64,000 bases of DNA from Natronoarchaeum rubrum (lineage in GTDB: Archaea > Halobacteriota > Halobacteria > Halobacteriales > Natronoarchaeaceae): the NCBI RefSeq assembly GCF_024494695.1, contig NZ_JANHDP010000006.1:62001-126000 (forward strand). Reading direction: 5' to 3'. The notes under the pieces were generated by a model. The model saw nothing but the letters and a program-made list of their open reading frames with translations, made no database searches and was not told the origin of the DNA. The position numbers and the translations under genes are program-made. The stretch's first letter is position 1, and every line of letters begins with the position of its first letter. Positions 46,448-53,337 of this stretch are shown piece after piece.

Positions 46448-46453
46448 TTTTTT
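46448..46453 (+). terminator. T6 tract after rpap3
   Basis: Six consecutive thymines follow the rpap3 stop by about 30 bases. Oligo-T without a hairpin is a recognised archaeal intrinsic termination signal. Confidence 0.4.
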
Positions 46454-46641
46454 ATCGGTTGCTTGTCGGTTTCGAGATCCGACCAGTACAGTTCTCTGAG
46501 TGCTCCCGCTCCCAGCAGCATCGGCGAGTCCGACTAACGAACCCACCTCGAAGCCCTCGGCCCGCTCGCGACCGCACCTCGCCCTTTCAATCCACCAAGG
46601 CTCCGCTACCGCAACCCTGCCCTTCCCCGTCGGCGCGGCAC

Positions 46642-46664
46642 CGGAAGACGCTGCGCGTCTTCCG
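46642..46664. repeat. 10-bp palindrome in the 46.4-47.0 kb gap
   Basis: CGGAAGACGC and GCGTCTTCCG pair perfectly around a TGC loop. The sequence CACCGGAAGAC immediately before and within it also begins the repeat element inside the histidine-kinase gene (2302-2312). Confidence 0.65.
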
Positions 46665-46974
46665 AGCTCACGCTCGCTTCGCTCGCGTGAACACGAGGCC
46701 GCGCCCGGCCGTGCGGTGTGCGGTGGCGCGCGCTGGCGGGCGCTCCGTCGCCCGTCGACAGTGTGCGAGGGATGAGCGAGCGATAGCGAGCGAATCGGCT
46801 GGGGAGGACGAGGCGGCTGTCTGGGAGGGAGGGGACGGGGCTTTCAGCACGTTCGCCATCTTGGCCGGCGGCCGGATTGTCTGCGAATGATCCGCTCTCC
46901 GACGAGGCTCCCGTAACACCCGAATCGACGTCTGACAAACCTTCAAGTGAGTCCAGCGAGAGGTCAGCCATAGT

Positions 46975-47391
46975 ATGGGCAACAAGAACAAGACGATCTC
47001 GTTCCGCGTCAACGAGGACGACTTCGAGTCGCTGCGGGAGATCGCCGAGGAGCGCGACATCTCGCTGTCGGCGGTGTTCCGCGACTACGTCGACATGCTC
47101 GTTGCCCACGACGGTCAGATCGAGGTCGTCCCCGAGCACGACCTCGACAGCGCCGTCGGCGAGAGCGACGACGACGAGTTCCCGCCGAAGGTCACGGTGC
47201 CAAAGAGCTTCGTCCGCGAGCACGAGCGCCTCGAACTCGAAGCCGACCACCTGCGCGAACAGTTAGACGAGTACAAGCAGTACGCCACCCACCTGCGCGA
47301 GCGCGTCGACGACGACGCCGACGACGTCGTCCACCTCGAAGATCTCGACCGCGAGCGGGACGATCAGGACGAGACGCTTCACCTCGGGTAG
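46975..47391 (+). CDS. ribbon-helix-helix protein with coiled coil
   Basis: A 138-aa protein. Residues 5-42 are an RHH/CopG-type DNA-binding motif (KTISFRVNEDDFESLREIAEERDISLSAVFRDYVDMLV), a charged linker (DDDEFPPKVTVPKSFVREH) follows, and residues 78-112 form a coiled coil (EHERLELEADHLREQLDEYKQYATHLRERVDDD). It should bind DNA as a dimer and regulate transcription; its operator is not identified, but the palindrome-rich upstream gap is a candidate region. It is convergent with the cysteine-rich DUF5814-like gene, 34 bases away. Confidence 0.8.
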   Translation: MGNKNKTISFRVNEDDFESLREIAEERDISLSAVFRDYVDMLVAHDGQIEVVPEHDLDSAVGESDDDEFPPKVTVPKSFVREHERLELEADHLREQLDEYKQYATHLRERVDDDADDVVHLEDLDRERDDQDETLHLG

Positions 47392-47425
47392 CCCGGCCGA
47401 ACGCGACTCTTCCGCCCCGACTCAG

Positions 47426-47881
47426 TTAGCCCGACAGCTCTCGCTTCGTGTCGCGCGCCTGTTCTCTGGCTTCGTCGTCGCCCTCGACGGCCGCGAGTTC
47501 CTCGACCGCTTCCAGCGTCCGGACGCCGTTGTCGAGGAACGAAAGCACGTCGCCCGGATAGGCATAGAGCATGTAGTCGTCGCTCATCACGTCGACGATG
47601 GCGTCGGGACCGAGTCCCTGGGCGCGCAGCTCCAGCAGGTACCGCATGAACTTCCGCTCCGGACAGCCGCAGTAGGGGTTGTTGTCGCAGTCGCAGTCCA
47701 GAAAGTCCTCCGCGAAGTCGAGCACTCGATCGCGGGTGGCTTCGTCTAACTTCTCCAGTCCCTCGCCGGTGAACAGCACGTCCATCGTGGCGCCCTTGAA
47801 CGCACCTTTCGGGATGTGCGTTTCGAGCTGGGAGCTCAGCTGCCGGTGGTTCTTCACGTAGATTTTGTCCGTGATCGCCAC
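47426..47881 (-). CDS. conserved protein with cysteine cluster (DUF5814-like)
   Basis: A 151-aa protein. The N-terminal segment (IYVKNHRQLSSQLETHIPKGAFKGATMDVLFTGEGLEKLDEATRDRVLDFAEDFL) is helical; the middle holds a cluster CDCDNNPYCGCPERK with four cysteines within 15 residues, a likely metal site; and the C-terminal helices (DAIVDVMSDDYMLYAYPGDVLSFLDNGVRTLEAVEELAAVEG) complete it. This domain is also found at the end of haloarchaeal DEAD/DEAH helicases, as I recall. No enzymatic motif is present here. The ATG at 47881 is a good start. Confidence 0.65.
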   Translation of the reverse strand: MAITDKIYVKNHRQLSSQLETHIPKGAFKGATMDVLFTGEGLEKLDEATRDRVLDFAEDFLDCDCDNNPYCGCPERKFMRYLLELRAQGLGPDAIVDVMSDDYMLYAYPGDVLSFLDNGVRTLEAVEELAAVEGDDEAREQARDTKRELSG

Positions 47882-48062
47882 AGTTGCCCGTTGCTACTGC
47901 CCCGCGAGCCAAAAGCACCGCGGTGTCGGGAGAGACGCCGAAGCGAAGGCGCTACCGGTGGAGTGCGACGCCGTATCGCGCCGCCGTCGTGTGAGAACGC
48001 CTGACGGTATCGGCGCGAGGCGTAACGTATTTCAATTCACTCGCTATTAGGTTGGAGTACGT

Positions 48063-48136
48063 GTCCGGGTTGGGGTAGTGGACTATCCTTCAGCCTTGTG
48101 GAGGCTGAGACGCGGGTTCGATTCTCGCACCTGGAC
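48063..48136 (+). tRNA. tRNA-His (anticodon GTG) with encoded G-1
   Basis: The acceptor stem TCCGGGT/ACCTGGA (one G-U) is preceded by G at 48063, which pairs with discriminator C73 (48136), the G-1:C73 identity element of tRNA-His. The D arm (GGGGTAGTGGACTATCC) and anticodon stem CAGCC/GGCTG enclosing TTGTGGA (anticodon GTG) are clear, and the T arm GCGGG-TTCGATT-CTCGC completes the fold. CCA is not encoded and there is no intron. Confidence 0.95.
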
Positions 48137-48295
48137 TTTCTGACGACGGTTCCACGAACGAGTGAGTGGAACGCTGTGCTACTTCGTAGCGCAGAAAACG
48201 GACGTGAGGAGTCGGAAGTCCGTTCGTAAGAGAATCGAATCACGCGAGACGAGCGCTAGCGAGTCTCGCATCGGGTTCGATTCTCGCACCTGGAC
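48113..48295. repeat. duplicated tRNA-His 3' end flanking a hairpin-rich segment
   Basis: The last 24 bases of tRNA-His (48113-48136) are repeated without change at 48272-48295, beginning CGGGTTCGATT and ending CACCTGGAC. The 135 bases between them hold four inverted repeats: GTTCCAC/GTGGAAC (48149-48155, 48166-48172), a 9-bp stem CTGTGCTAC/GTAGCGCAG with a TTC loop (48174-48194), AACGGAC/GTCCGTT (48197-48203, 48218-48224) and GCGAGAC/GTCTCGC (48244-48250, 48263-48269). A duplicated tRNA 3' end is the signature of a site-specific integration, though no integrase is present. Confidence 0.75.
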
Positions 48296-48415
48296 CTGAC
48301 AAGCTTCTTAATAGTTTACGTCGGAGGCAGTGCCGTCCCTCTCTGTCGAGAATCCTCGATCAGCCGAACACCTTCGGAGACACGTTGGTCCTCGCGAGTC
48401 CGCTACGTACGGTCG

Positions 48416-48718
48416 ATGACCCGCCGGGACGAACTCGAAGCGCTGGCCGACCGCATCGCGGGATTCGACGGCGTCGAGCGGGCCTGGGTCGCCGCGAGCT
48501 TCCAGGACACGCTCCTGTTCGTGGAGGTTCCCAGTGGCGCCGCGTTGCCGGACGCCGTCGCCGAGTTGCTCGAAGAGCGGGGATTGACGGGCGCCAACGA
48601 GGCGTACGGCATCGACGCCGCCGGCGCTTCCGACGCGGGCAACGTCGGCGCCTACGAGCAGCACCGGTTCGTCGATACGGCCGCTAAAGAGGCGGTCGAA
48701 CGACCCGGTTCGACGTGA
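48416..48718 (+). CDS. conserved 100-aa protein, function unknown
   Basis: A 100-aa protein: MTRRDELEALADRIAGFDGVERAWVAASFQDTLLFVEVPSGAALPDAVAELLEERGLTGANEAYGIDAAGASDAGNVGAYEQHRFVDT. A helix, two strands and a helix followed by a strand form a small alpha/beta domain resembling ferredoxin-like folds. There are no cysteines or transmembrane segments, and no family is recognised. It starts about 115 bases after the tRNA-His 3'-end duplication; a TATA-like TTCTTAATAG lies about 100 bases upstream. Confidence 0.55.
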   Translation: MTRRDELEALADRIAGFDGVERAWVAASFQDTLLFVEVPSGAALPDAVAELLEERGLTGANEAYGIDAAGASDAGNVGAYEQHRFVDTAAKEAVERPGST

Positions 48719-48984
48719 AGCCGAGCGCGCGGTCCCGGTATCGGCGACGTATCAGTTCGTCGACGCACGACCAACAGCGTGAACGGGGTCGGCGGCGTCG
48801 ACGAGGCGGTCATCGAACAGAACCAGTCATCGGCTACGTACTGGCGTGCGGTCGAGGGAATATTTCTCGTTCGTGGTCATGTAAAATCAGTCTGACGAGG
48901 GGTCCCCGGGCGCTGGCATCCGATCGCCGTACGGCTTCGGGGACGCCGGAACCATTATTACTGACAGCTACGAGACAGTGGACA

Positions 48985-50127
48985 ATGACAACTGCCTCCG
49001 GGGGGCCCATCCGGGTGCTCATCGTCGACGACAACCCCCGCTTCGGAGAGCTGGCCGAGATGTTTCTCGAGGAGGAGTTCGAGGACATCCGCGTTCGGGC
49101 GGTGACCAGCGCCGCCGAGGGCGAGGAAGTGCTCTCCGAGGCGCCGGTCGACTGCGTCGTCAGCGACTACCAGATGCCCGAGCGAGACGGCGTCGAGTTC
49201 CTCCGCGCGGTCCGCGAGGACCACCCCGACCTTCCCTTCATCATCATGACGGGCAAGGGCGACGAGACGGTCGCCAGCGAGGCGATCTCGGCGGGCGTCA
49301 CCGACTACATCCGCAAGGAGGCCGGCAGCGAGCACTACGACCTGCTGGCTCACCGCATCCGGAACGTCGTCGGCCAGCGCAGAGCCGAGCAGGCGAAGAA
49401 AGCGCGCAACCGACGGATCCGGCGGGTGTACGAGCGGATCGACGACGGGTTCGTCGCGCTCGACGAGGAGTTGCGACTCACCTACGCCAACAGCCGCGCC
49501 GCGGAGCTGCTGGGCCACTCGGAGGACGAACTGATGGGCAAACGAGCGACGGACGTGTTTCCCGGTATCGAGGACACCGAGTTCTACGAGGCGGCCGCCG
49601 GCGTGCTGGAGGACCAGGAAGTGCTGAGCGTCGAGGAGTACTACGACTTGCTCGACGCCTGGTTCGAGGTACGGATCTTTCCCGACGTCGACGGGCTGTC
49701 GATCTACTTCCGCGATATCAGCGAGCGCAAGCGCCGCCGGCAGGAGCTCGAACGGTCCCGAAAGCGCTACCGAGCGCTGGTCGACACGGCGCCGACGGCG
49801 ATCGCGGTGATCGACGCCGACGACGGGAGCATCGTCGAACTCAACCAGTCGGCCGAGTCGCTGCTCGGGTACGATTCCGAGGCGCTCTCGGGCGAGTCCC
49901 ACACCAAGCTCCACCCACCGGAGGACGAGGGGCTCTACGAGACGCTGTTCCACGAGCGCCTCGAATCGGGCGCGGGCATGGTGAGCAAGCACGCGGACGG
50001 CTCGCAGGTGAACATCTGTACGGCCGACGGCGAACGTATTCCCGTCGAGATCTCCTCGCAGGTGATCGAGCTGGAAAACGAGCGGCTGGTCCAGAGCGTG
50101 ATCCGGGACGTGGTAAAGCGCTCCTGA
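48985..50127 (+). CDS. orphan response regulator: receiver plus two PAS domains
   Basis: A 380-aa protein read from the ATG at 48985 (TATA-like sequences are upstream; the frame extends further but lacks family character). The receiver has Asp61 in CVVSDYQMPERDG and the DYIRKEAGSEHYDLLAHRIRNVVGQRR end; PAS domains follow at about 160 and 275, with an HPPEDEGLYETLFHERLE segment. No kinase, ATPase or DNA-binding output is encoded. It is a close paralogue of the protein at 31509-32777 (the receiver blocks are nearly identical in motif order) and may relay phosphoryl groups to an unlinked partner. Confidence 0.85.
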   Translation: MTTASGGPIRVLIVDDNPRFGELAEMFLEEEFEDIRVRAVTSAAEGEEVLSEAPVDCVVSDYQMPERDGVEFLRAVREDHPDLPFIIMTGKGDETVASEAISAGVTDYIRKEAGSEHYDLLAHRIRNVVGQRRAEQAKKARNRRIRRVYERIDDGFVALDEELRLTYANSRAAELLGHSEDELMGKRATDVFPGIEDTEFYEAAAGVLEDQEVLSVEEYYDLLDAWFEVRIFPDVDGLSIYFRDISERKRRRQELERSRKRYRALVDTAPTAIAVIDADDGSIVELNQSAESLLGYDSEALSGESHTKLHPPEDEGLYETLFHERLESGAGMVSKHADGSQVNICTADGERIPVEISSQVIELENERLVQSVIRDVVKRS

Positions 50128-50163
50128 CGAGCGCGCGACCGCCGCACGGACGCCGCCGAGAAC

Positions 50164-51327
50164 TCAGTCGGCCAGCGAACCGGACTCGTTCGGGTCGAGC
50201 GTACCGGTCGACCGGACGACGTCGAGCGCGGTCATCAGGTCAGTCCGGGAGAGCAGCCCGACGACGTCGTCGCGGGCGTCGACGACCAGCAGCCGGCCCA
50301 CGTCGTGGTCCTGCAGTCGGTCGAACGCTTCCATCGCGTCGGCGTCGACCGGGATCGTCACCAGCTCGCGGGTCATCACGTCGGCCACGGTGTAGGCCTC
50401 GCGTTCGACGGGCTGGACGTCTCGAGCGTCGTCGAGGGTGACCATCCCGACCGGGCGGCCGTCCTCGATCACCGGGTAGCCGGTGTGGCGCTCGCTGAAC
50501 ATCCGCGAGAGCAGTTCCGCGATCGTCGTCTCCGGGGAGACGGTGTGGAGCCTGTCGGCCGGCGTCATCACGTCCCGGACCGTCACGCCCTCGAAGGCGG
50601 CCTTCATCTGGACCTGCTGGGATTCCGAGGAAGCGGCGATGTAGACGAAGAAAGCGATCCCGATCATGAGGATGTTGAAGCTGAACAACCCCACCAGCCC
50701 GAGCAGCACGGCGAAGAACTTGCCGACCTCGGCGGCGATCGAGGTCGCCCTGGCGTAGGGCCGGGTGCGAGCGAGCAGCGCCCGGAGGATGCGCCCGCCG
50801 TCCATCGGAAACGCGGGAAGGAGGTTGAACACCGCCAGCACGACGTTGAGTACCGCGAGGTAGCCCAGTACGAACCGAGCGCCCCCGCCCGCCGGCGGGA
50901 CGGCGACGAACAGCCCGTAGCAGGCGACGCCGACGAGGACGCTCACGATCGGTCCCGCGATCGCGATGGCGAACTCCTGTCGCCAGTCCTCGGGCATCTC
51001 GGTGAAGGATGCGACCCCGCCGAAGATCCACAGCGTGATCGAGTCGATCGGGAAACCGAAGCGACGAGCCACCAGCGAGTGGCCGAGCTCGTGGAGCAAC
51101 ACGCCGACGAACAACCCGAGCGCCGCGATGGTGCCGAGAATCCAGCGGACGGCGCCGTCGACGAAGATCTCGTCGCCGATGTTGGCGCCGAGGATCTCGT
51201 TGAGTAACTCGACGATCTGGGCCGACTGCGAACCGATGAGGTAGGCGAACAGCGGCAACACGAGCAGGAACGTCAGATCCAGCTTGATCGGGATGCCGAA
51301 GGCCGAGCCGATCCTGAAACTTCGCAT
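50164..51327 (-). CDS. site-2 protease family protein with CBS domains
   Basis: A 387-aa intramembrane metalloprotease of the M50/SpoIVFB type. The zinc motif HELGH is at residues 79-83, and the second metal ligand DGG in NLLPAFPMDGGRI is near Asp176. Several transmembrane helices surround the active site. Two CBS domains follow (about 250-305 and 315-375), a combination seen in archaeal and cyanobacterial S2P relatives, where CBS may regulate cleavage by ligand binding. It probably cleaves membrane-spanning regulators or signal peptides. The ATG at 51327 is chosen because longer upstream reading runs into another gene region on the opposite strand. Confidence 0.88.
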   Translation of the reverse strand: MRSFRIGSAFGIPIKLDLTFLLVLPLFAYLIGSQSAQIVELLNEILGANIGDEIFVDGAVRWILGTIAALGLFVGVLLHELGHSLVARRFGFPIDSITLWIFGGVASFTEMPEDWRQEFAIAIAGPIVSVLVGVACYGLFVAVPPAGGGARFVLGYLAVLNVVLAVFNLLPAFPMDGGRILRALLARTRPYARATSIAAEVGKFFAVLLGLVGLFSFNILMIGIAFFVYIAASSESQQVQMKAAFEGVTVRDVMTPADRLHTVSPETTIAELLSRMFSERHTGYPVIEDGRPVGMVTLDDARDVQPVEREAYTVADVMTRELVTIPVDADAMEAFDRLQDHDVGRLLVVDARDDVVGLLSRTDLMTALDVVRSTGTLDPNESGSLAD

Positions 51328-51402
51328 ACCCGCCCTAGGAGCGCGAGCGCCTTGAACCTCCGCAAGGTGACGCTTTTGTCGCTCCCGACCGATCCTCGCG
51401 GC

Positions 51403-52611
51403 ATGGACCTCGATCTCCCGGATTCGCCCTCGACTCCGCCGCCCGATCCCGACCGATCGGTCGCCGTGATCGGCGGCGGCGCGGTCGGCTCGACGGCGGC
51501 CCGCGACCTCGCTCGCTGGGGCGCCGACGTGACGCTGTTCGAGCGCGACGCCGTCGGCGCCGGGGCGACCGGCCGGGCGGCGGGCATCGTCTACGACGCC
51601 TTCGCCGAGGATCTCGACGCCGTCGTCGCGGCGCGCGCGCTCGATCGGTTCCGCGAACTCTCGGGGACCGGTGAGTTCGAGCTGACCGATCGGCCGTACG
51701 TCTGGTTCGCGCGCGAGGGCGACGACCGAAACGCCGAAGCGATCCGCGAGCAGGTGCCGCGGATGCGCGCGAACGGCCGCGAAGTCGACATTCTCTCGGC
51801 GGACGAGCTCGCCGAGCGGTGGCCGACGCTGCGCGCGGATGACGTGGCGGTCGCCGCCGTCGCGGAGTCGGCCGGTACGACGACGCCGGCGACGTACGCC
51901 GCGGCGACGGCCGAGCTGGCCGAAGCCGACGGCGCGACGATCGAGACGGGGACCGCCGCGCGGATCGAGACCGACCCGGTCGCGGTACGGACCGGCGATG
52001 AGGGCGGCGATACTGATGCTCGGCAGTTCGACGCCGTCCTCGTCGCCGCGGGCGCGCGGACGCCGGGACTGCTGGCCGACCCGGGAATCGAACTCGCCTG
52101 CGAGGCCTATCGGGTGCAGGCACTGACCGTCGGGGTCGGGACAGAGGACGACGAGCAACGCGACCGAGCGGCCGCGCTCCCCTCGTTCTACGACGCCACG
52201 GGCGGGTACTACGCTCGACCGAAGGGAGACGAACTGCTCGCCGGCGATGGCACCGAACCCGTTCCGGCCGATCCCGACGACTGGGACGCCGAAAGCGACG
52301 CGTGGTTCCGCGAGGACGTGCTGGAGCACCTATCGGGACGCGTCGGCGGCGTCGAATCGACCGCGAGCGACGCGTGGGCGGGGCTGTGCACGGCGACGCC
52401 GGACCGCGATCCGCTGGTCGGCGAACTCGAATCCGGCCTGTTCGTCGCGACCGGGTTCCACGGCCACGGGTTCATGCGCGCGCCGGCGATCGGCGAGCTC
52501 GTCGCTCGGCAGCTCTGCGGAGCGGACGGGGTCGCGCCGTTCGACCCGACGCGGTTCGACGGGCGCGAGGAGTTCGAGATCGTCGAAGGGATGGCGCTCG
52601 ACGGGGACTGA
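51403..52611 (+). CDS. FAD-dependent amino acid oxidoreductase (DAO family)
   Basis: A 402-aa flavoprotein of the DAO superfamily (sarcosine/glycine oxidase-like). The Rossmann motif VAVIGGGAVGSTAARDLARWGADVTLFERDAVGAGATGRAAGIV near residues 21-64 binds FAD. C-terminal strands (GLFVATGFHGHGFMRAPAIGELVARQL) form the FAD-isoalloxazine site. It would oxidise secondary or D-amino acids; the substrate is not readable. The ATG at 51403 is chosen over the in-frame ATG at 51352. It is divergent from the S2P gene and convergent with the Hsp20 gene. Confidence 0.85.
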   Translation: MDLDLPDSPSTPPPDPDRSVAVIGGGAVGSTAARDLARWGADVTLFERDAVGAGATGRAAGIVYDAFAEDLDAVVAARALDRFRELSGTGEFELTDRPYVWFAREGDDRNAEAIREQVPRMRANGREVDILSADELAERWPTLRADDVAVAAVAESAGTTTPATYAAATAELAEADGATIETGTAARIETDPVAVRTGDEGGDTDARQFDAVLVAAGARTPGLLADPGIELACEAYRVQALTVGVGTEDDEQRDRAAALPSFYDATGGYYARPKGDELLAGDGTEPVPADPDDWDAESDAWFREDVLEHLSGRVGGVESTASDAWAGLCTATPDRDPLVGELESGLFVATGFHGHGFMRAPAIGELVARQLCGADGVAPFDPTRFDGREEFEIVEGMALDGD

Positions 52612-52632
52612 GAGGAGCGCGGTCGGACCCGG

Positions 52633-53109
52633 TTACGCGTCGGATCCGACGCCGACCGATTCGGAGTCAGTTGCGTCGATCGCTTCCTCGTCGGCGTCGA
52701 GTGAGTCGGCGGCGTCGGACGCCGTCGCGTCGGTCTCGACCTTCGGCAGCAACACTTCGAGCGTGCCCGCGTCGGTCAGCGTCGCGGTCGCGGCCTCGGG
52801 GTCGATCGTCACGCCGTCGGGGATCTCCGCTTTCCCGTCGAGCGAGAGCCCGCGACCGGGAAAGCGCATCTCGAAGTCCTCGTGGGACTCGCGGAACCGG
52901 TCGATCCGGACGTGGACGGCGCCCCGGGAGAATCGCACCTGCACGTCGCTGCCGGTCGCGCCGGCGGCGTCGAACACCGCCAGCAGGGCGTCGTCGCTTT
53001 CGAGCAGGTCGACCGGGATCGGCCGGCGCTCCTGAACGCTGCCGGCGACGCGGCCGATCCGGCGGAGCACGCGCCCGCCGACCGATCGCCCGAACTCGCG
53101 CAGCGTCAT
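52633..53109 (-). CDS. Hsp20/alpha-crystallin family small heat-shock protein
   Basis: A 158-aa protein. The central beta sandwich (RPIPVDLLESDDALLAVFDAAGATGSDVQVRFSRGAVHVRIDRFR) resembles the alpha-crystallin domain, ending in a strand (GTLEVLLPKVE) with the I/V-x-I/V-like pattern, then an acidic disordered tail (TASDAADSLDADEEAIDATDSESVGVG). Small heat-shock proteins bind unfolded proteins in large oligomers. Its ATG overlaps the stop of the small zinc-ribbon gene upstream. The N-terminal arginines (REFGRSVGGRVLRRIGRVAG) are unusual in a halophile. Confidence 0.7.
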   Translation of the reverse strand: MTLREFGRSVGGRVLRRIGRVAGSVQERRPIPVDLLESDDALLAVFDAAGATGSDVQVRFSRGAVHVRIDRFRESHEDFEMRFPGRGLSLDGKAEIPDGVTIDPEAATATLTDAGTLEVLLPKVETDATASDAADSLDADEEAIDATDSESVGVGSDA

Positions 53110-53264
53110 ACCTCGATCTCCTCGAGACAGTCCGTCCCGCCGCAGTACGGACAGGAGAAGTCAGCGACGCCCACGTCGTCGGGCATGTCGTACGTGTAGT
53201 GCAGTTCGAACATGTCGATCTCGCAGTCCGCGGCCGTACACTCGACTTCCAGGGTCGGCGGCAT
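53106..53264 (-). CDS. 52-aa zinc-ribbon protein coupled to Hsp20
   Basis: A 52-aa protein, MPPTLEVECTAADCEIDMFELHYTYD..., with CTAADC and CPYCGGTDC giving two pairs of cysteines for a small zinc ribbon. The stop codon overlaps the ATG of the Hsp20-like gene (ATGA), indicating coordinated translation. It resembles small haloarchaeal zinc proteins; no role has been established. The start at 53264 is supported by this overlap layout and by the acidic family N-terminus. Confidence 0.65.
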   Translation of the reverse strand: MPPTLEVECTAADCEIDMFELHYTYDMPDDVGVADFSCPYCGGTDCLEEIEV

Positions 53265-53337
53265 ACCCGATAGTTGGGGCGTCGGCGGAAAACAGTTTTC
53301 GGGAGCGGCACGACTCGCGGGGCGCTCGCGGTCGCTC

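Larger units (their letters stand above)
46416..46974. other. 559-base non-coding gap with palindromes
   Basis: No convincing gene is seen: open frames here are short, arginine/proline-rich and without family resemblance. The stretch includes a T6 run (46448-46453), an AGGCTCCGC-type motif, a perfect 10-bp palindrome (46642-46651/46655-46664, loop TGC) and TCACGC/GCGTGA (46668-46673/46685-46690). The section from 46640 to 46790 repeats CGCTCGC/GCGAGCGA-like words. It ends near the RHH-gene promoter. An RNA gene or an inserted repeat element is possible. Confidence 0.4.

Noticed and set aside
46459..46890. 143-codon open frame in the large gap
   Set aside because: Arginine/proline-rich composition atypical of haloarchaeal proteins, crossed by palindromes, with no recognisable domain or promoter.
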